Source: Pseudomonadota bacterium
Lineage (GTDB): Bacteria; Pseudomonadota; Gammaproteobacteria; Burkholderiales; Gallionellaceae
DNA length: 64,000 nt
Assembly (NCBI GenBank): GCA_021782995.1
Contig: JAJXUI010000013.1
Location: 1 to 64,000, forward strand
Direction: 5' to 3'
Under the pieces are notes generated by a model. The model did no database searches and was not told where the DNA came from. It saw only the letters and a list, made by a program, of their open reading frames with translations. The position numbers and the translations under genes are program-made. Below, piece after piece: positions 36,225 through 48,723 of the stretch. Position 1 is the first letter of the stretch; the number at the start of each line of letters is the position of its first letter.

Positions 36225-36866
36225 ATGGATTGGCTGACATCCCTGCTTGAGCTGGTGATGCACCTGGATGTGCATTTGCTGGCGTTGAGCCAGCAATACG
36301 GCATCTGGATATATGCAATCCTGTTCCTGATCATTTTCGGCGAGACGGGCCTGGTTGTCCTGCCATTTCTTCCCGGCGATTCACTACTGTTCGTCGCAGG
36401 CGCCCTGGCTGCTGCGGGTGCGCTGGATATTACTTATCTGATTCCGCTCCTGATGCTGGCGGCTTTTCTGGGGGATAACTGCAATTACTGGATAGGGCGT
36501 GAAGTTGGAGGCCGGATGGTCAAGCATGGCAGTTCCCGCCTGATCAAGCGTGAACATCTGGACAAGACGCATGCTTTCTACAAGAAGCATGGTGGAAAAA
36601 CCATACTGTTTGCCAGATTTTTACCCATTATCCGGACTTTTGCGCCGTTTGTGGCAGGTATCGCCCGTATGGATTACCGGATTTTCCTGATGTTCAGTGC
36701 GCTGGGTGGACTGTTCTGGATAAATATTTTTGCGCTGGGTGGTTATTTTTTAGGTAACATCCCGTTCATCAAGCAAAACCTGACTTTGCTGGTTCTTGGT
36801 ATTATCGTCATTACGCTGGTGCCGGCAATGCTGGAATTTATCCGGCAAAGGCTGAAAAAAAGCTGA
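36225..36866 (+). CDS. DedA-family membrane protein
   Basis: A 213-residue inner-membrane protein of the DedA/VTT (SNARE-associated) family, some members of which flip polyprenyl phosphates or phospholipids. Visible are FGETGLVVLPFLPGDSLLFVAGALA with the membrane-embedded acidic residue, GDNCNYWIGREVGG, and the ARFLPIIRTFAPFVAGIARM loop with the essential Arg residues. Several membrane segments are evident. It may ride on the secDF transcript. Confidence 0.9.
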   Translation: MDWLTSLLELVMHLDVHLLALSQQYGIWIYAILFLIIFGETGLVVLPFLPGDSLLFVAGALAAAGALDITYLIPLLMLAAFLGDNCNYWIGREVGGRMVKHGSSRLIKREHLDKTHAFYKKHGGKTILFARFLPIIRTFAPFVAGIARMDYRIFLMFSALGGLFWINIFALGGYFLGNIPFIKQNLTLLVLGIIVITLVPAMLEFIRQRLKKS

Positions 36867-36872
36867 ACCCTC

Positions 36873-38816
36873 ATGCTTGGGAGGCATGTGAATACTGGCA
36901 GGCGTACTATACTGGATGAACTCAAGGAGCATGGCCAGTTGCCATCGCCCAGGGGGGCTGCTCTGCATGTATTGCAGTTATGCCAGAAGGATGATGTCAC
37001 CAACCAGGAGGTGGCGCATGCGATTCAGGCGGATCCGGCACTATCGGCTCGGCTGATCAAGCTTGCCAATGCCCCGGTTTCCCACCAGGTTCGCCCCATC
37101 GTATCGGTGACCGATGCCGTAACCGTGCTGGGTCTGAATACAGTCCGGCAAATCGTCCTCGGCATATCCCTCATTGATAGCAGCCGCCAGCTTTCCTGCA
37201 AGAATTTCAATTACGATAATTTCTGGTCGCACTCTTTACTGCGTGCGGTGGCCGCGCAGAGTCTTGTCATCAATACCTGTGCCGGCGTGATACCGCCTGA
37301 AGAGGCTTTTGTTCTGGGCTTGCTGGGCCAGGTTGGCATATTGGCGATGGCTGCATCTTATCCAGACGAATACTCTGAAGTTATCGACAAGAAAAAATTA
37401 CTGGCGGACGTGGGGCTGAACGATCTGGAAAGGCAGAAATTCGGATTTGATCATAATCAGCTCAGCCGTGAAATGTTCGCTGACTGGCGTATGCCAGCTG
37501 TTTTCCAGTCTGTCATCCTTCATTTTGAGGATCCATCAACAGCAACTTATACCGAAGGCGGACGTGATTGGTGCCTGCTTCATATGCTGCATGTTGCCGA
37601 TTTTTTCGCCAAAATGTGCCTTGCGGAAAATTCTGCCAGGTCCAAGATGATGTCGAAGCTCGTATTCAAGGCAACCCGGCTGGGCATTGAATCAGGATTC
37701 CTGATCGAGCTTGGTGATCGGGCGGTTGCAGACTGGGCAGACTGGGGCAGGATGTTCAACATCAGGGTTTCCAAGATGCCGGAAATGAAGGCTTTACTGG
37801 ACGTGGCCCCCCTCGTACCTGATCCCAGTGATATTTCTCATCTGCCTTCTACTGTCGGGTCCGCTTTCAAGTTACGCATTCTGCTGGTGGATGACGATCA
37901 TGCCGTATTGATGGTCCTGAAGATGCTTTTTGACAAGGCTGGACATACTGTAGCCCTGGCTAAAAATGGCAAAGAAGCATTGACCCTGATCAGCTCATTC
38001 ATGCCGCAAGTCATACTTACCGACTGGATGATGCCGGAAATGGATGGTGTAGAGTTTTGCAGGGCATTACGACGCAAGCCTGAATGGAGGAACATCTATG
38101 TATTTATCCTGACCGCACAGGAAAGTACCGACAGGCTGGTGGAGGCATTTGAGGCTGGGGCAAATGACTATATGACCAAGCCACTGAATACGAAGATTCT
38201 TGGAGCGCGACTGGGTGCGGCACAACGTGTTGTGCAGCTTCAGGAAGAACTTGAGCATGACCGCGAACAGCTGCGCAAGTTCTCAAGGGAGCTTGCTGAA
38301 AGCAACAAGCGTTTCCAGCAGCTCGCGCTAACGGATGACCTGACCGGCCTGCCAAACCGGCGTTCGGCAAATGAACATCTGGCACGTCTTTGGGCGGTTG
38401 CGGAGCGAAATCACACTCCGTTATCCTGCCTTATGATAGACATTGATCACTTCAAGCATGTCAATGATTCCTTTGGCCATAAGGCTGGTGACCATGCCCT
38501 CAGGGAAGTTGCGAAGATCCTGCAATTGTCTATACGCAAGCAGGATATCGCCTGCCGCCTTGGTGGAGAGGAATTCCTGGTCCTGTGTCCGGATTTGCCC
38601 ATGGATGTAATGGGGCGTTATGCGGAAAGATTGCGGTCGAGTGTTGCAGATCATTTAATAGAAATGTCAGCCGGAAAGCAGATTAAACTGACAATCAGTA
38701 TCGGTGCTGCCAGCAAAATGCCTGGACTCAGTACATCGGAAATGTTTTTGCAACAGGCTGACAAGCGTTTGTATCAGGCCAAAAGCAAAGGACGCAACCT
38801 GACAGTGATCGAGTGA
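36873..38816 (+). CDS. HDOD - response receiver - diguanylate cyclase protein
   Basis: A 647-residue soluble signalling protein with three domains. HDOD (about 15-215, ADPALSARLIKLANAP) is a degenerate HD output domain. The receiver domain (335-452) has phospho-acceptor Asp384 in VILTDWMMPEMDG. The GGDEF domain (about 487-647) has the active site GGEEF at 564-568 and an intact inhibitory I-site RKQD at 555-558, so product feedback by c-di-GMP is expected. A coiled coil (452-480) links receiver and cyclase. No kinase is adjacent. The ATG is only 6 nt after the DedA stop. Confidence 0.92.
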   Translation: MLGRHVNTGRRTILDELKEHGQLPSPRGAALHVLQLCQKDDVTNQEVAHAIQADPALSARLIKLANAPVSHQVRPIVSVTDAVTVLGLNTVRQIVLGISLIDSSRQLSCKNFNYDNFWSHSLLRAVAAQSLVINTCAGVIPPEEAFVLGLLGQVGILAMAASYPDEYSEVIDKKKLLADVGLNDLERQKFGFDHNQLSREMFADWRMPAVFQSVILHFEDPSTATYTEGGRDWCLLHMLHVADFFAKMCLAENSARSKMMSKLVFKATRLGIESGFLIELGDRAVADWADWGRMFNIRVSKMPEMKALLDVAPLVPDPSDISHLPSTVGSAFKLRILLVDDDHAVLMVLKMLFDKAGHTVALAKNGKEALTLISSFMPQVILTDWMMPEMDGVEFCRALRRKPEWRNIYVFILTAQESTDRLVEAFEAGANDYMTKPLNTKILGARLGAAQRVVQLQEELEHDREQLRKFSRELAESNKRFQQLALTDDLTGLPNRRSANEHLARLWAVAERNHTPLSCLMIDIDHFKHVNDSFGHKAGDHALREVAKILQLSIRKQDIACRLGGEEFLVLCPDLPMDVMGRYAERLRSSVADHLIEMSAGKQIKLTISIGAASKMPGLSTSEMFLQQADKRLYQAKSKGRNLTVIE

Positions 38817-38844
38817 GTCGGGGTTGCCGGGCCATTCAGTTCAC

Positions 38845-39771
38845 TCAATTGCCGGTCGCTAGCTGATTCGTAATTGCTTCCCGGTCCCAGTTGGTTATTG
38901 CCCAGTTCAGGATGTCTTCATTCGGGTAGGTTGCGAGATCCTTGGGGGGGGTCTGCCCCAGGAATACAAGCGCCTCCATCAGAAGAAGGGGGCTGCGGGA
39001 GACGTCAATTGCGGGAGCCAGTGTCTGTTTGCTGAGTTTTTCACCTGCCGGATTTTTGGCAACTGGCAAGTGCAGGTATAACAGAGTCGGAAATCCCAGC
39101 TGTTGCTGCAAATATATCTGCCTGGGTGTTGATGCAAGCAGGTCCGCACCGCGCACAACGTGCGTGATGCCTTGAGAGGCATCATCCACAACAACGGCAA
39201 GCTGGTAGGCAAACAGGCCGTCAGCACGTTTCAGTATGAAATCTCCGCTTTCCTTTTCCAGATCCTGTGATTGCTTGCCCAAAACTAGATCTTCGAATTC
39301 GATTCTTTGTGTTTGAGTACCAGGCAAGTCGGTATTTGCCCGCCATGCGCGTGCTGTTTTCCCTGCCGGGATGCCATTCCGGCAAGTGCCGGGATAAACT
39401 GGACCATCTATGCCCATGCCTGTCAGGGCCGAATCAGAGATTTCCTTTCTTGTGCATGCGCAAGGGTATGCAGCAGCTTTGCTGGTTAGCTGTATCAAGG
39501 CATCTTCATATGCGGAGTTTCGGTTGCTCTGAAACATGACAGATTCATCCCAGTGCAATCCATATTCTTCAAGTGTGCGCAAGATTGCATCTGCTGCGCC
39601 GGGTATGCATCTGGGGGTATCCAGGTCCTCAATGCGTACCAGCCAGGCTCCTTGATGATGTTTTGCATCCAGGAAACTGCCAAGGGCTGCAATCAGGGAA
39701 CCAAAATGAAGCGGTCCGGTGGGAGAGGGGGCAAAACGTCCGCGATATTCTTGTACTTGAGTTGATGTCAT
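38845..39771 (-). CDS. gluQ: Glutamyl-Q tRNA(Asp) synthetase
   Basis: GluQ-RS is a short glutamyl-tRNA synthetase paralog that attaches Glu to queuosine in tRNA-Asp without an anticodon-binding domain. The 308 residues have the HIGH-like motif RFAPSPTGPLHFGSL and a KMSKS-like GEKLSKQTLAP. The Zn ligands are in PCACTRKE and VYPGTCRNG. It needs queuosine made by QueA and Tgt, encoded at 29-33 kb. It converges with the HDOD gene. Confidence 0.94.
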   Translation of the reverse strand: MTSTQVQEYRGRFAPSPTGPLHFGSLIAALGSFLDAKHHQGAWLVRIEDLDTPRCIPGAADAILRTLEEYGLHWDESVMFQSNRNSAYEDALIQLTSKAAAYPCACTRKEISDSALTGMGIDGPVYPGTCRNGIPAGKTARAWRANTDLPGTQTQRIEFEDLVLGKQSQDLEKESGDFILKRADGLFAYQLAVVVDDASQGITHVVRGADLLASTPRQIYLQQQLGFPTLLYLHLPVAKNPAGEKLSKQTLAPAIDVSRSPLLLMEALVFLGQTPPKDLATYPNEDILNWAITNWDREAITNQLATGN

Positions 39772-39844
39772 GGCTGACAGGCTCTGGAAACAGAACAGGG
39801 TGGAAAATCCACCCTGTTAATCAGCTGATATGCAATTTATCCGG

Positions 39845-42097
39845 TCAGGCCGGAATGGCTTCCTGTTCAAAATCCAGTACAACCTTGCCATCCTTCAGGT
39901 CGACGCTGACCTTGCCACCGTTGGAAAGTTTGCCAAACAGCAATTCGTCTGCCAGTGCACTGCGGATGGTATCCTGGATCAGCCTGGACATCGGGCGCGC
40001 ACCCATCAATGGATCGAAGCCCTTTTCCGCGAGATAGTCTTTCAGGGCGTCGGTGAATACTGCCTCCACCTTCTTCTCGTGCAGCTGTTCTTCAAGCTGC
40101 ATCAGGAACTTGTCCACCACGCGCAATATGACTTCCTTGTCGAGCGGAGCGAAGGAGATTATCGCGTCAAGGCGATTGCGGAATTCCGGTGTAAACATGC
40201 GCTTGATATCGCCCATTTCGTCGCCGCTGGAGGAGGCCTTGGTGAAGCCGATCTGGACTTTGTTCAATGCTTCTGCGCCTGCATTTGTGGTCATGATGAT
40301 CACGACATTGCGGAAATCAGCCTTGCGGCCATTGTTGTCAGTGAGCGTGCCATGGTCCATCACTTGCAGCAGGATATTGAAGATGTCCGGGTGGGCCTTT
40401 TCGATTTCATCCAGCAACAGCACGCAATGCGGCTGCTTGGTAATGGCTTCGGTCAGCAATCCCCCCTGTTCAAAGCCTACGTAGCCAGGTGGCGCGCCAA
40501 TCAGGCGAGATACGGCATGACGCTCCATATATTCCGACATGTCAAAGCGATGCAAGGGCATGCCCATGACATAAGCCAGCTGGCGTGCAACTTCGGTCTT
40601 GCCGACTCCTGTGGGGCCGGAAAACAGGAAGCTGCCAATCGGTTTCTGCGGGTTGCCGAGACCACTGCGTGACATCTTGATGGCCTTGGACAGGGCATCG
40701 ATGGCTGCATTCTGGCCAAATACGACAGCTTTCAGATCTCGATCGAGGTTCTTCAGTGAGTTGCGGTCATCATGTGAAACCGTACGTGCCGGGATTCTCG
40801 CAATCTTGGCGATGATTTCCTCGATTTCATGTTTGCCTATGGTTTTCTTCTGTCTGGACTTGGGCAAGATACGCTGGGCGGCACCTGCTTCATCCAGCAC
40901 GTCAATCGCCTTGTCCGGCAGGTGGCGGTCATTGATGTAGCGTGCGGACAATTCAGCAGCGCTGATGATTGCAGCAGCGCTGAATTTCACGCTGTGGTGA
41001 TCTTCAAATCTGGTCTTCAGGCCCTTGAGGATTTCAATGGTCTGTTCGACAGAAGGTTCCGGCACATCGATTTTCTGGAATCGGCGGGAGAGAGCATGAT
41101 CTTTTTCAAAGATGCCGCGATATTCCTGATAGGTGGTTGCGCCTATACACTTGAGGGCGCCACTGGATAGTGCCGGTTTCAGCAGGTTGGAGGCGTCCAT
41201 GGTGCCACCTGACGCTGCACCGGCGCCAATCAGGGTGTGTATCTCATCGATAAACAGGATGGCGTGCGGCGCATCGGACAGCTCTTTGAGGACTGCTTTC
41301 AGCCGTTGCTCGAAATCACCTCTATATTTGGTGCCGGCAAGCAGCGAGCCCATATCCAGCGAATACACATGCGCATCCTTGAGAATTTCCGGAACTGCGC
41401 CTTCGATGATGCGGCGAGCCAAACCCTCTGCAATCGCAGTTTTACCAACGCCGGCCTCTCCCACCAGCAGCGGATTATTCTTGCGTCGCCGGCACAGCGT
41501 CTGGATAACGCGCTCCAGTTCAAGGTCACGGCCAATCAGGGGATCAATCTTGCCGGAAACGGCCTGCATGTTCAGGTCCTGAGTATAGTTCCTCAGCGCA
41601 CTATCTTCGCTTTGCTCCTGGCTGGTTTCGGGTTCAGTCGCCGGCTTGGTGCTGTTGACTTCGGCAGTCTTGTTGATGCCGTGCGCGATGTAGTTGACCA
41701 CATCCAGACGGGTGATGCCGCGCTGGTGCAGGAAATAGACGGCATGGGACTCCTTTTCGCCGAACAGGGCGACCAGGATATTTGCGCCAGTGACTTCTTT
41801 CTTGCTGGAGGACTGTACATGCAGGATGGCGCGCTGGATCACGCGCTGGAAGCCTACTGTAGGCTGTGTTTCAACTTCTGTATTGCCGGGCGAGCGCGGT
41901 GTGTGCGTGTCTATATGTGCGATCAGCACATTGCGCAGGTCTTCAATGTCGGCGCCGCATGCGCGCAGCACCTGGGCTGCGGAAGGATTATCCAGCATGG
42001 CGAGCAGCAGGTGTTCGACCGTGATGAATTCATGACGCTTCTGCCGCGCCTCTACGAATGCCAGATGCAGGCTTACTTCCAGTTCTTGCGCGATCAT
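39845..42097 (-). CDS. clpA: ATP-dependent Clp protease ATP-binding subunit ClpA
   Basis: A 750-residue double AAA+ unfoldase that feeds ClpP. The N-domain (EVSLHLAFVEARQKRHEFIT) binds ClpS. The first ATPase has Walker A LVGEAGVGKTAIAEGLA, and the second FSGPTGVGKTEVARQLA with Walker B LLLDEIEKAHPDI. The loop KVQIGFTKAS has the IGF tripeptide that docks on ClpP, so it acts with ClpP rather than as a ClpB disaggregase. clpS lies 1 nt upstream in the same direction, the usual order. Confidence 0.97.
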   Translation of the reverse strand: MIAQELEVSLHLAFVEARQKRHEFITVEHLLLAMLDNPSAAQVLRACGADIEDLRNVLIAHIDTHTPRSPGNTEVETQPTVGFQRVIQRAILHVQSSSKKEVTGANILVALFGEKESHAVYFLHQRGITRLDVVNYIAHGINKTAEVNSTKPATEPETSQEQSEDSALRNYTQDLNMQAVSGKIDPLIGRDLELERVIQTLCRRRKNNPLLVGEAGVGKTAIAEGLARRIIEGAVPEILKDAHVYSLDMGSLLAGTKYRGDFEQRLKAVLKELSDAPHAILFIDEIHTLIGAGAASGGTMDASNLLKPALSSGALKCIGATTYQEYRGIFEKDHALSRRFQKIDVPEPSVEQTIEILKGLKTRFEDHHSVKFSAAAIISAAELSARYINDRHLPDKAIDVLDEAGAAQRILPKSRQKKTIGKHEIEEIIAKIARIPARTVSHDDRNSLKNLDRDLKAVVFGQNAAIDALSKAIKMSRSGLGNPQKPIGSFLFSGPTGVGKTEVARQLAYVMGMPLHRFDMSEYMERHAVSRLIGAPPGYVGFEQGGLLTEAITKQPHCVLLLDEIEKAHPDIFNILLQVMDHGTLTDNNGRKADFRNVVIIMTTNAGAEALNKVQIGFTKASSSGDEMGDIKRMFTPEFRNRLDAIISFAPLDKEVILRVVDKFLMQLEEQLHEKKVEAVFTDALKDYLAEKGFDPLMGARPMSRLIQDTIRSALADELLFGKLSNGGKVSVDLKDGKVVLDFEQEAIPA

Positions 42098-42098
42098 G

Positions 42099-42407
42099 TC
42101 AGTTTTCCTCCAGAATGCACCGTAATGGGTGCCCGTTTTCCAATGCGTAATTTGTTACCTGTGCCACTTTTGTTTCTGCCGTATCGCGAGGATATACGCC
42201 GCATACTGCAGAGCCCTCATGATGTACTTTGAGCATGACCTGGGTTGCACGTTCCTTGCTCATCGCAAAAAAGCGCTGCAACACATCGATGACAAACTCC
42301 ATCGTCGAGTAATCATCATTCAGCAGTATTACTTTGTAAAGCTTTGGCGGCTCAAGTTTGACGCGTTCGCGTTCGATTAAAGCCGTGCTCTCATGTTTGG
42401 TGCTCAT
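42099..42407 (-). CDS. clpS: ATP-dependent Clp protease adaptor ClpS
   Basis: ClpS delivers N-degron substrates to ClpAP. The protein has 102 residues from ATG 42407; an in-frame ATG at 42437 is possible and neither has a strong ribosome site. The substrate pocket block [20 protein letters not shown] is present with the conserved Asn-Asp-Asp, as is [19 protein letters not shown]. It ends 1 nt before clpA. Confidence 0.95.
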   Translation of the reverse strand: MSTKHESTALIERERVKLEPPKLYKVILLNDDYSTMEFVIDVLQRFFAMSKERATQVMLKVHHEGSAVCGVYPRDTAETKVAQVTNYALENGHPLRCILEEN

Positions 42408-42514
42408 GGGGCATAGTGTCTCATTTTTCAGACTCATTATCTTGGGATTAGGGGTTCTTTTTCAAGCATATTCTTTTAATTTGCCGTTTGTCGGCTCAAA
42501 CCCGCATTTAATAC

Positions 42515-42543
42515 TTGACTCTTTTGCTAAAACTAGCGTAAAA
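42515..42543 (+). promoter_or_regulatory. Promoter of the cold-shock gene
   Basis: TTGACT (42515-42520) and GTAAAA (42538-42543) are spaced by 17 nt. A start near 42550 gives a leader of about 110 nt. Confidence 0.5.
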
Positions 42544-42554
42544 AGTGAATGGGT

Positions 42555-42615
42555 GTTTGAATCGAACCATCTGCAGCAATGGTTTTGCCATAATCGCGGG
42601 AGTATGGATTCAAAC
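42555..42615 (+). promoter_or_regulatory. Structured 5' leader of the cold-shock gene
   Basis: GTTTGAATC (42555-42563) pairs perfectly with GATTCAAAC (42607-42615). Inside, AACCAT (42565-42570) pairs with ATGGTT (42579-42584). The long leader with nested stems fits the temperature-dependent leaders of cspA-type mRNAs. Confidence 0.55.
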
Positions 42616-42660
42616 AGTTTCACGGGAGTCCACCCGGTTTTTTGTAAGGAAGTTTTAAAC

Positions 42661-42867
42661 ATGGCAAACGGTACAGTGAAGTGGTTCAATGATGCAAAAG
42701 GCTTTGGCTTTATTACCCCTGATGATGGCAGTGAAGATCTGTTTGCGCACTTCTCCGCAATCAACATGAGCGGATTCAAGTCGCTGAAAGAAGGTCAGAA
42801 GGTAACATTTGATGTTGTACAAGGCCCTAAAGGCAAGCAGGCTTCCAACATCATGCAGGCATCCTGA
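42661..42867 (+). CDS. Cold-shock protein (CspA family)
   Basis: A 68-residue single OB-fold protein. The RNA-binding motifs are [20 protein letters not shown] (RNP1 KGFGFI) and DLFAHFSAI (RNP2), followed by [20 protein letters not shown]. It binds single-stranded RNA/DNA and acts as an RNA chaperone. AAGGAAG lies 8 nt before the ATG. The long upstream leader and the terminator make it a single-gene unit, divergent from clpS-clpA. Confidence 0.96.
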   Translation: MANGTVKWFNDAKGFGFITPDDGSEDLFAHFSAINMSGFKSLKEGQKVTFDVVQGPKGKQASNIMQAS

Positions 42868-42889
42868 TAGCTCTGTAACTGAAAAGCCA

Positions 42890-42914
42890 AAGCCCGCCAG
42901 AGCGGGCTTTTTTA
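42890..42914 (+). terminator. Intrinsic terminator after the cold-shock gene
   Basis: AAGCCCGC-caga-GCGGGCTTTTTTT. The 155 bp between it and icd show no gene or clear signal. Confidence 0.88.
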
Positions 42915-43068
42915 TTTGCGGCATTCCCGGTTGGGCTTGAATTCCCCGATGCCGTATCACCAATCAGCAGCTGATTATCTCGCAAGTCGCAACTGAACCG
43001 GAGCGCGTTGATTGCCCGGATTCGCCTCGCCCCGAAGCTAGAGTTACCCTTGCTGTTATTCGCCAGGT

Positions 43069-45891
<2,823 letters not shown>

Positions 45892-46010
45892 AAAATGATG
45901 AGTCAGCCCGCATCTGACGCACGCAATCCGTACATTCTGGTGTGAAACGGAATCAGGGTTTACTAATGTATAATGTCGGTTTTTGGGCTTTGAAGTAGCA
46001 GGAGAATTTT

Positions 46011-46244
46011 ATGGCGATTTATGCTTACCGCTGCACCAGTTGCGGCAAGGAAGAAGATGTCATTCAGAAAATGAGCGATGCGCCGCTCACCACTTGCCCG
46101 GCATGTGGCAAGGAAACCTTTACAAAGCAGCTGTCTGCTGCCGGTTTCCAGCTGAAGGGCAATGGCTATTACGTGACAGATTTCAAGAACAAGCCGGCAC
46201 AAGCTTGTGGCACCTCGGCTTGCCCGGCTTCGAGCGACGCGTGA
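46011..46244 (+). CDS. FmdB-type zinc ribbon protein
   Basis: A 77-residue protein with the FmdB/CxxC_CxxC_SSSS domain: YAYRCTSCGKEEDVIQKM and TTCPACGKETFTKQLSAAGF form the four-Cys zinc site. Two further Cys are in the Ala/Pro tail. It was described as a possible regulator of formamide/amide genes, but its general function is unknown. AGGAGAA precedes the ATG, and TATAAT is at 45969-45974. Its stop overlaps the GTG start of the next gene. Confidence 0.88.
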   Translation: MAIYAYRCTSCGKEEDVIQKMSDAPLTTCPACGKETFTKQLSAAGFQLKGNGYYVTDFKNKPAQACGTSACPASSDA

Positions 46245-46861
46245 AGAAATATCTGCTGACAGGCTTGCTGGTATGGGTGCCGCTGGGCATTACCATCTGG
46301 GTGCTCAGTGTCACCATCGGTACGATGGACCAGAGTTTGCTGCTGTTGCCGGAAGCCTGGCGCCCGGAAAATCTGCTGGGTTTTTATATCCCCGGCCTGG
46401 GGGTCATTCTGACGGTGCTGATCGTATGGCTGACCGGTTTGCTGGTGCGCAATGTATTTGGCCAGCAGTTGCTGAGCGCATGGGAAGGCATGCTGCGGCA
46501 TATTCCCTTTGTCAGCGCAATTTACAACAGCGTCAAGCAGGTCAGCGATACGCTGCTTTCCGGCAAGGGGCATGCTTTCCGCAAGGTGGTACTGGTGCGT
46601 TATCCGCACCCCCAGGCCTGGTCTCTGGCATTTCTCACCAGCATCCCTGGCGAAGTATCCGGCAGGCTGGATGAGGAGCATGTTGGCGTGTTCGTGCCCA
46701 CGACACCCAGCCCGGTGAACGGCTTCTATTTCTTTGTGAAGAAATCAGAAATCATCGAGCTCAATATCAGTGTTGATGTGGCATTCAAATCCATCATTTC
46801 GATGGGCGTGGTGGCGTCACCGGAAGATACGGCCAAGCAGCAGGCTTATAATAGTAACTAA
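46241..46861 (+). CDS. DUF502 family membrane protein
   Basis: A 206-residue DUF502 protein. It starts at a GTG overlapping the fmdB stop (GTGA). Two membrane segments are seen (LLTGLLVWVPLGITIWVL and GFYIPGLGVILTVLIVWLTGLLV). The conserved cytosolic blocks are RHIPFVSAIYNSVKQV, FRKVVLVRYP and VFVPTTPSPVNGFYFFV. The family has no proven role in bacteria. fmdB-DUF502-aspS is a conserved betaproteobacterial order. Confidence 0.9.
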   Translation: MKKYLLTGLLVWVPLGITIWVLSVTIGTMDQSLLLLPEAWRPENLLGFYIPGLGVILTVLIVWLTGLLVRNVFGQQLLSAWEGMLRHIPFVSAIYNSVKQVSDTLLSGKGHAFRKVVLVRYPHPQAWSLAFLTSIPGEVSGRLDEEHVGVFVPTTPSPVNGFYFFVKKSEIIELNISVDVAFKSIISMGVVASPEDTAKQQAYNSN

Positions 46862-46884
46862 TTGATTAAATTAATATAATTTAC
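46855..46884. repeat. AT-rich boundary repeat before aspS
   Basis: TAACTAATTGATTAAATTAA followed by TATAATTTA, filling the 32-bp gap between DUF502 and aspS. It resembles 15013-15053 and 53126-53160. Confidence 0.45.
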
Positions 46885-46893
46885 AGAAGAAAT

Positions 46894-48693
46894 ATGCGAA
46901 CAAATTATTGCGGACAGTTGAACACCAGCCATCTCGGCAAAACCGTCACCCTGTGTGGTTGGGCGCACCGTCGTCGCGATCATGGCGGTGTCATCTTTAT
47001 CGATATGCGTGACCGTGAGGGTCTGGTGCAAGTGGTATGCAATCCCGATCTGCCGGAAATGTTCAAGGTTGCCGAAACGGTTCGCAATGAATTTGTGCTG
47101 CGTATGACCGGCAAGGTGCGCCGCCGTCCGGAAGGTTCCGACAATGCCAATATCGCCAGCGGCGAAGTGGAAGTGGTGTGCCAGGAACTGGAAATCATCA
47201 ATACAGCGGTAACACCGCCGTTCCAGCTGGATGACGAGAATCTCTCTGAAACCGTGCGCCTGACCCATCGTGTGGTGGACCTGCGCCGTCCGCAGATGCA
47301 GAAGAACATGCAGCTGCGCTACAAGACAGCGCGCGCGTTCCGCCGCTTCCTCGACGACAAGGGTTTCATCGACATCGAAACCCCGATGCTGACCAAGTCC
47401 ACACCGGAAGGTGCGCGTGACTACCTCGTGCCATCGCGTGTGCATGCCGGCGAGTTTTTCGCATTGCCGCAATCACCACAACTGTTCAAACAGATGCTGA
47501 TGGTGGCCGGCTTCGACCGCTACTACCAGATCACCAAATGTTTCCGCGACGAAGACCTGCGCGCCGACCGCCAGCCGGAATTCACCCAGGTGGATATCGA
47601 AACTTCCTTCCTCGGCGAGGAAGACATCATGCAACTGATGGAAGAGATGATCCGCACCGTGTTCAAGGAAGTGCTGGATGTTGCACTGCCCAAACCTTTC
47701 CCGCGCATGAGCTACCAGGAAGCGATGGCGCGCTTTGGTTCAGACAAACCGGATATGCGCGTGACGCTCGAGCTGACCGAAGTCACCGATGCGGTGAAGG
47801 ATGTGGCGTTCAAGGTGTTTGCCAGCGTAGCGCAAAGCGGCGGCCGCGTTGCGGCGATGCGCATTCCCGGCGGTGCGTCACTGACGCGCGGCGAGATCGA
47901 CGAATACACCAAGTTTGTCGGCATCTATGGTGCCAAGGGCCTGGCCTACATCAAGGTGAATGATGTCACCCAGCTGAATGAAAGCGGTTTGCAGTCACCT
48001 ATCGTGAAAAATATCAGCGAAGCTGCACTGAAATCCATCATGGAGCGCACCGGTGCGCAGAACGGTGACCTGATCTTTTTCGGCGCCGACAAAACCAAGG
48101 TAGTCAACGACGCACTGGGCGCATTGCGCATCCGCATCGGCCACGAAAAAGGATTCACGAATGGCAAGGCATGGGAACCGCTGTGGGTGGTGGATTTCCC
48201 GATGTTCGAATACGACGACGAAGCCAAGCGCTGGAATGCCTGTCATCATCCATTTACGTCACCCAAGGACGAGCATCTGCAGTATCTGGAAACAGACCCG
48301 GGCAAGTGCCTGGCCAAGGCATATGACCTGGCATTGAACGGCTGGGAAATCGGCGGTGGCTCGGTGCGTATCCACAAGGAAGAAGTACAGAGTCAGGTGT
48401 TCCGCGCATTGAATATCAACGCTGAAGAGGCGCAATTGAAATTTGGCTTCCTGCTGGATGCACTGAAATATGGCGCACCACCGCACGGCGGTCTGGCTTT
48501 CGGCCTCGATCGTATCGTGACGATGATGACCGGTGCCGAATCCATCCGCGACGTGATTGCCTTCCCCAAGACCCAGCGTGCGCAATGCCTGTTGACCCAG
48601 GCACCGAGCGAAGTGGATGAAAAGCAGCTGCGTGAACTGCATATCCGCCTGCGCCAGCAGACGCAGACCACTGTCGAAGTCAGCAAGGGCTGA
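46894..48693 (+). CDS. aspS: Aspartyl-tRNA synthetase, probably non-discriminating
   Basis: AspRS charges tRNA-Asp. The 599-residue protein is the bacterial type with a GAD insertion domain. The N-terminal OB fold reads [22 protein letters not shown]. Class II motif 2 is [20 protein letters not shown], and motif 3 is [13 protein letters not shown]. His30 in RRRDHGG is the residue linked to relaxed tRNA specificity in the Pseudomonas enzyme, where discriminating enzymes such as E. coli have Leu. It probably also makes Asp-tRNA-Asn, to be amidated by GatCAB, which is not in the window. Confidence 0.95.
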   Translation: MRTNYCGQLNTSHLGKTVTLCGWAHRRRDHGGVIFIDMRDREGLVQVVCNPDLPEMFKVAETVRNEFVLRMTGKVRRRPEGSDNANIASGEVEVVCQELEIINTAVTPPFQLDDENLSETVRLTHRVVDLRRPQMQKNMQLRYKTARAFRRFLDDKGFIDIETPMLTKSTPEGARDYLVPSRVHAGEFFALPQSPQLFKQMLMVAGFDRYYQITKCFRDEDLRADRQPEFTQVDIETSFLGEEDIMQLMEEMIRTVFKEVLDVALPKPFPRMSYQEAMARFGSDKPDMRVTLELTEVTDAVKDVAFKVFASVAQSGGRVAAMRIPGGASLTRGEIDEYTKFVGIYGAKGLAYIKVNDVTQLNESGLQSPIVKNISEAALKSIMERTGAQNGDLIFFGADKTKVVNDALGALRIRIGHEKGFTNGKAWEPLWVVDFPMFEYDDEAKRWNACHHPFTSPKDEHLQYLETDPGKCLAKAYDLALNGWEIGGGSVRIHKEEVQSQVFRALNINAEEAQLKFGFLLDALKYGAPPHGGLAFGLDRIVTMMTGAESIRDVIAFPKTQRAQCLLTQAPSEVDEKQLRELHIRLRQQTQTTVEVSKG

Positions 48694-48723
48694 GTGGCTT
48701 GAATGCGCAAGGGGCGGTGTAAC

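Noticed and set aside
42358-42660. 100-residue N-terminal extension of the cold-shock protein
   Set aside because: The extension is the untranslated structured leader; the 68-residue form is the standard length with its own ribosome site.
42915-43068. Possible small gene or RNA between the cold-shock terminator and icd
   Set aside because: No ribosome site, no stable hairpin with T run and no promoter pair found; nothing supported.
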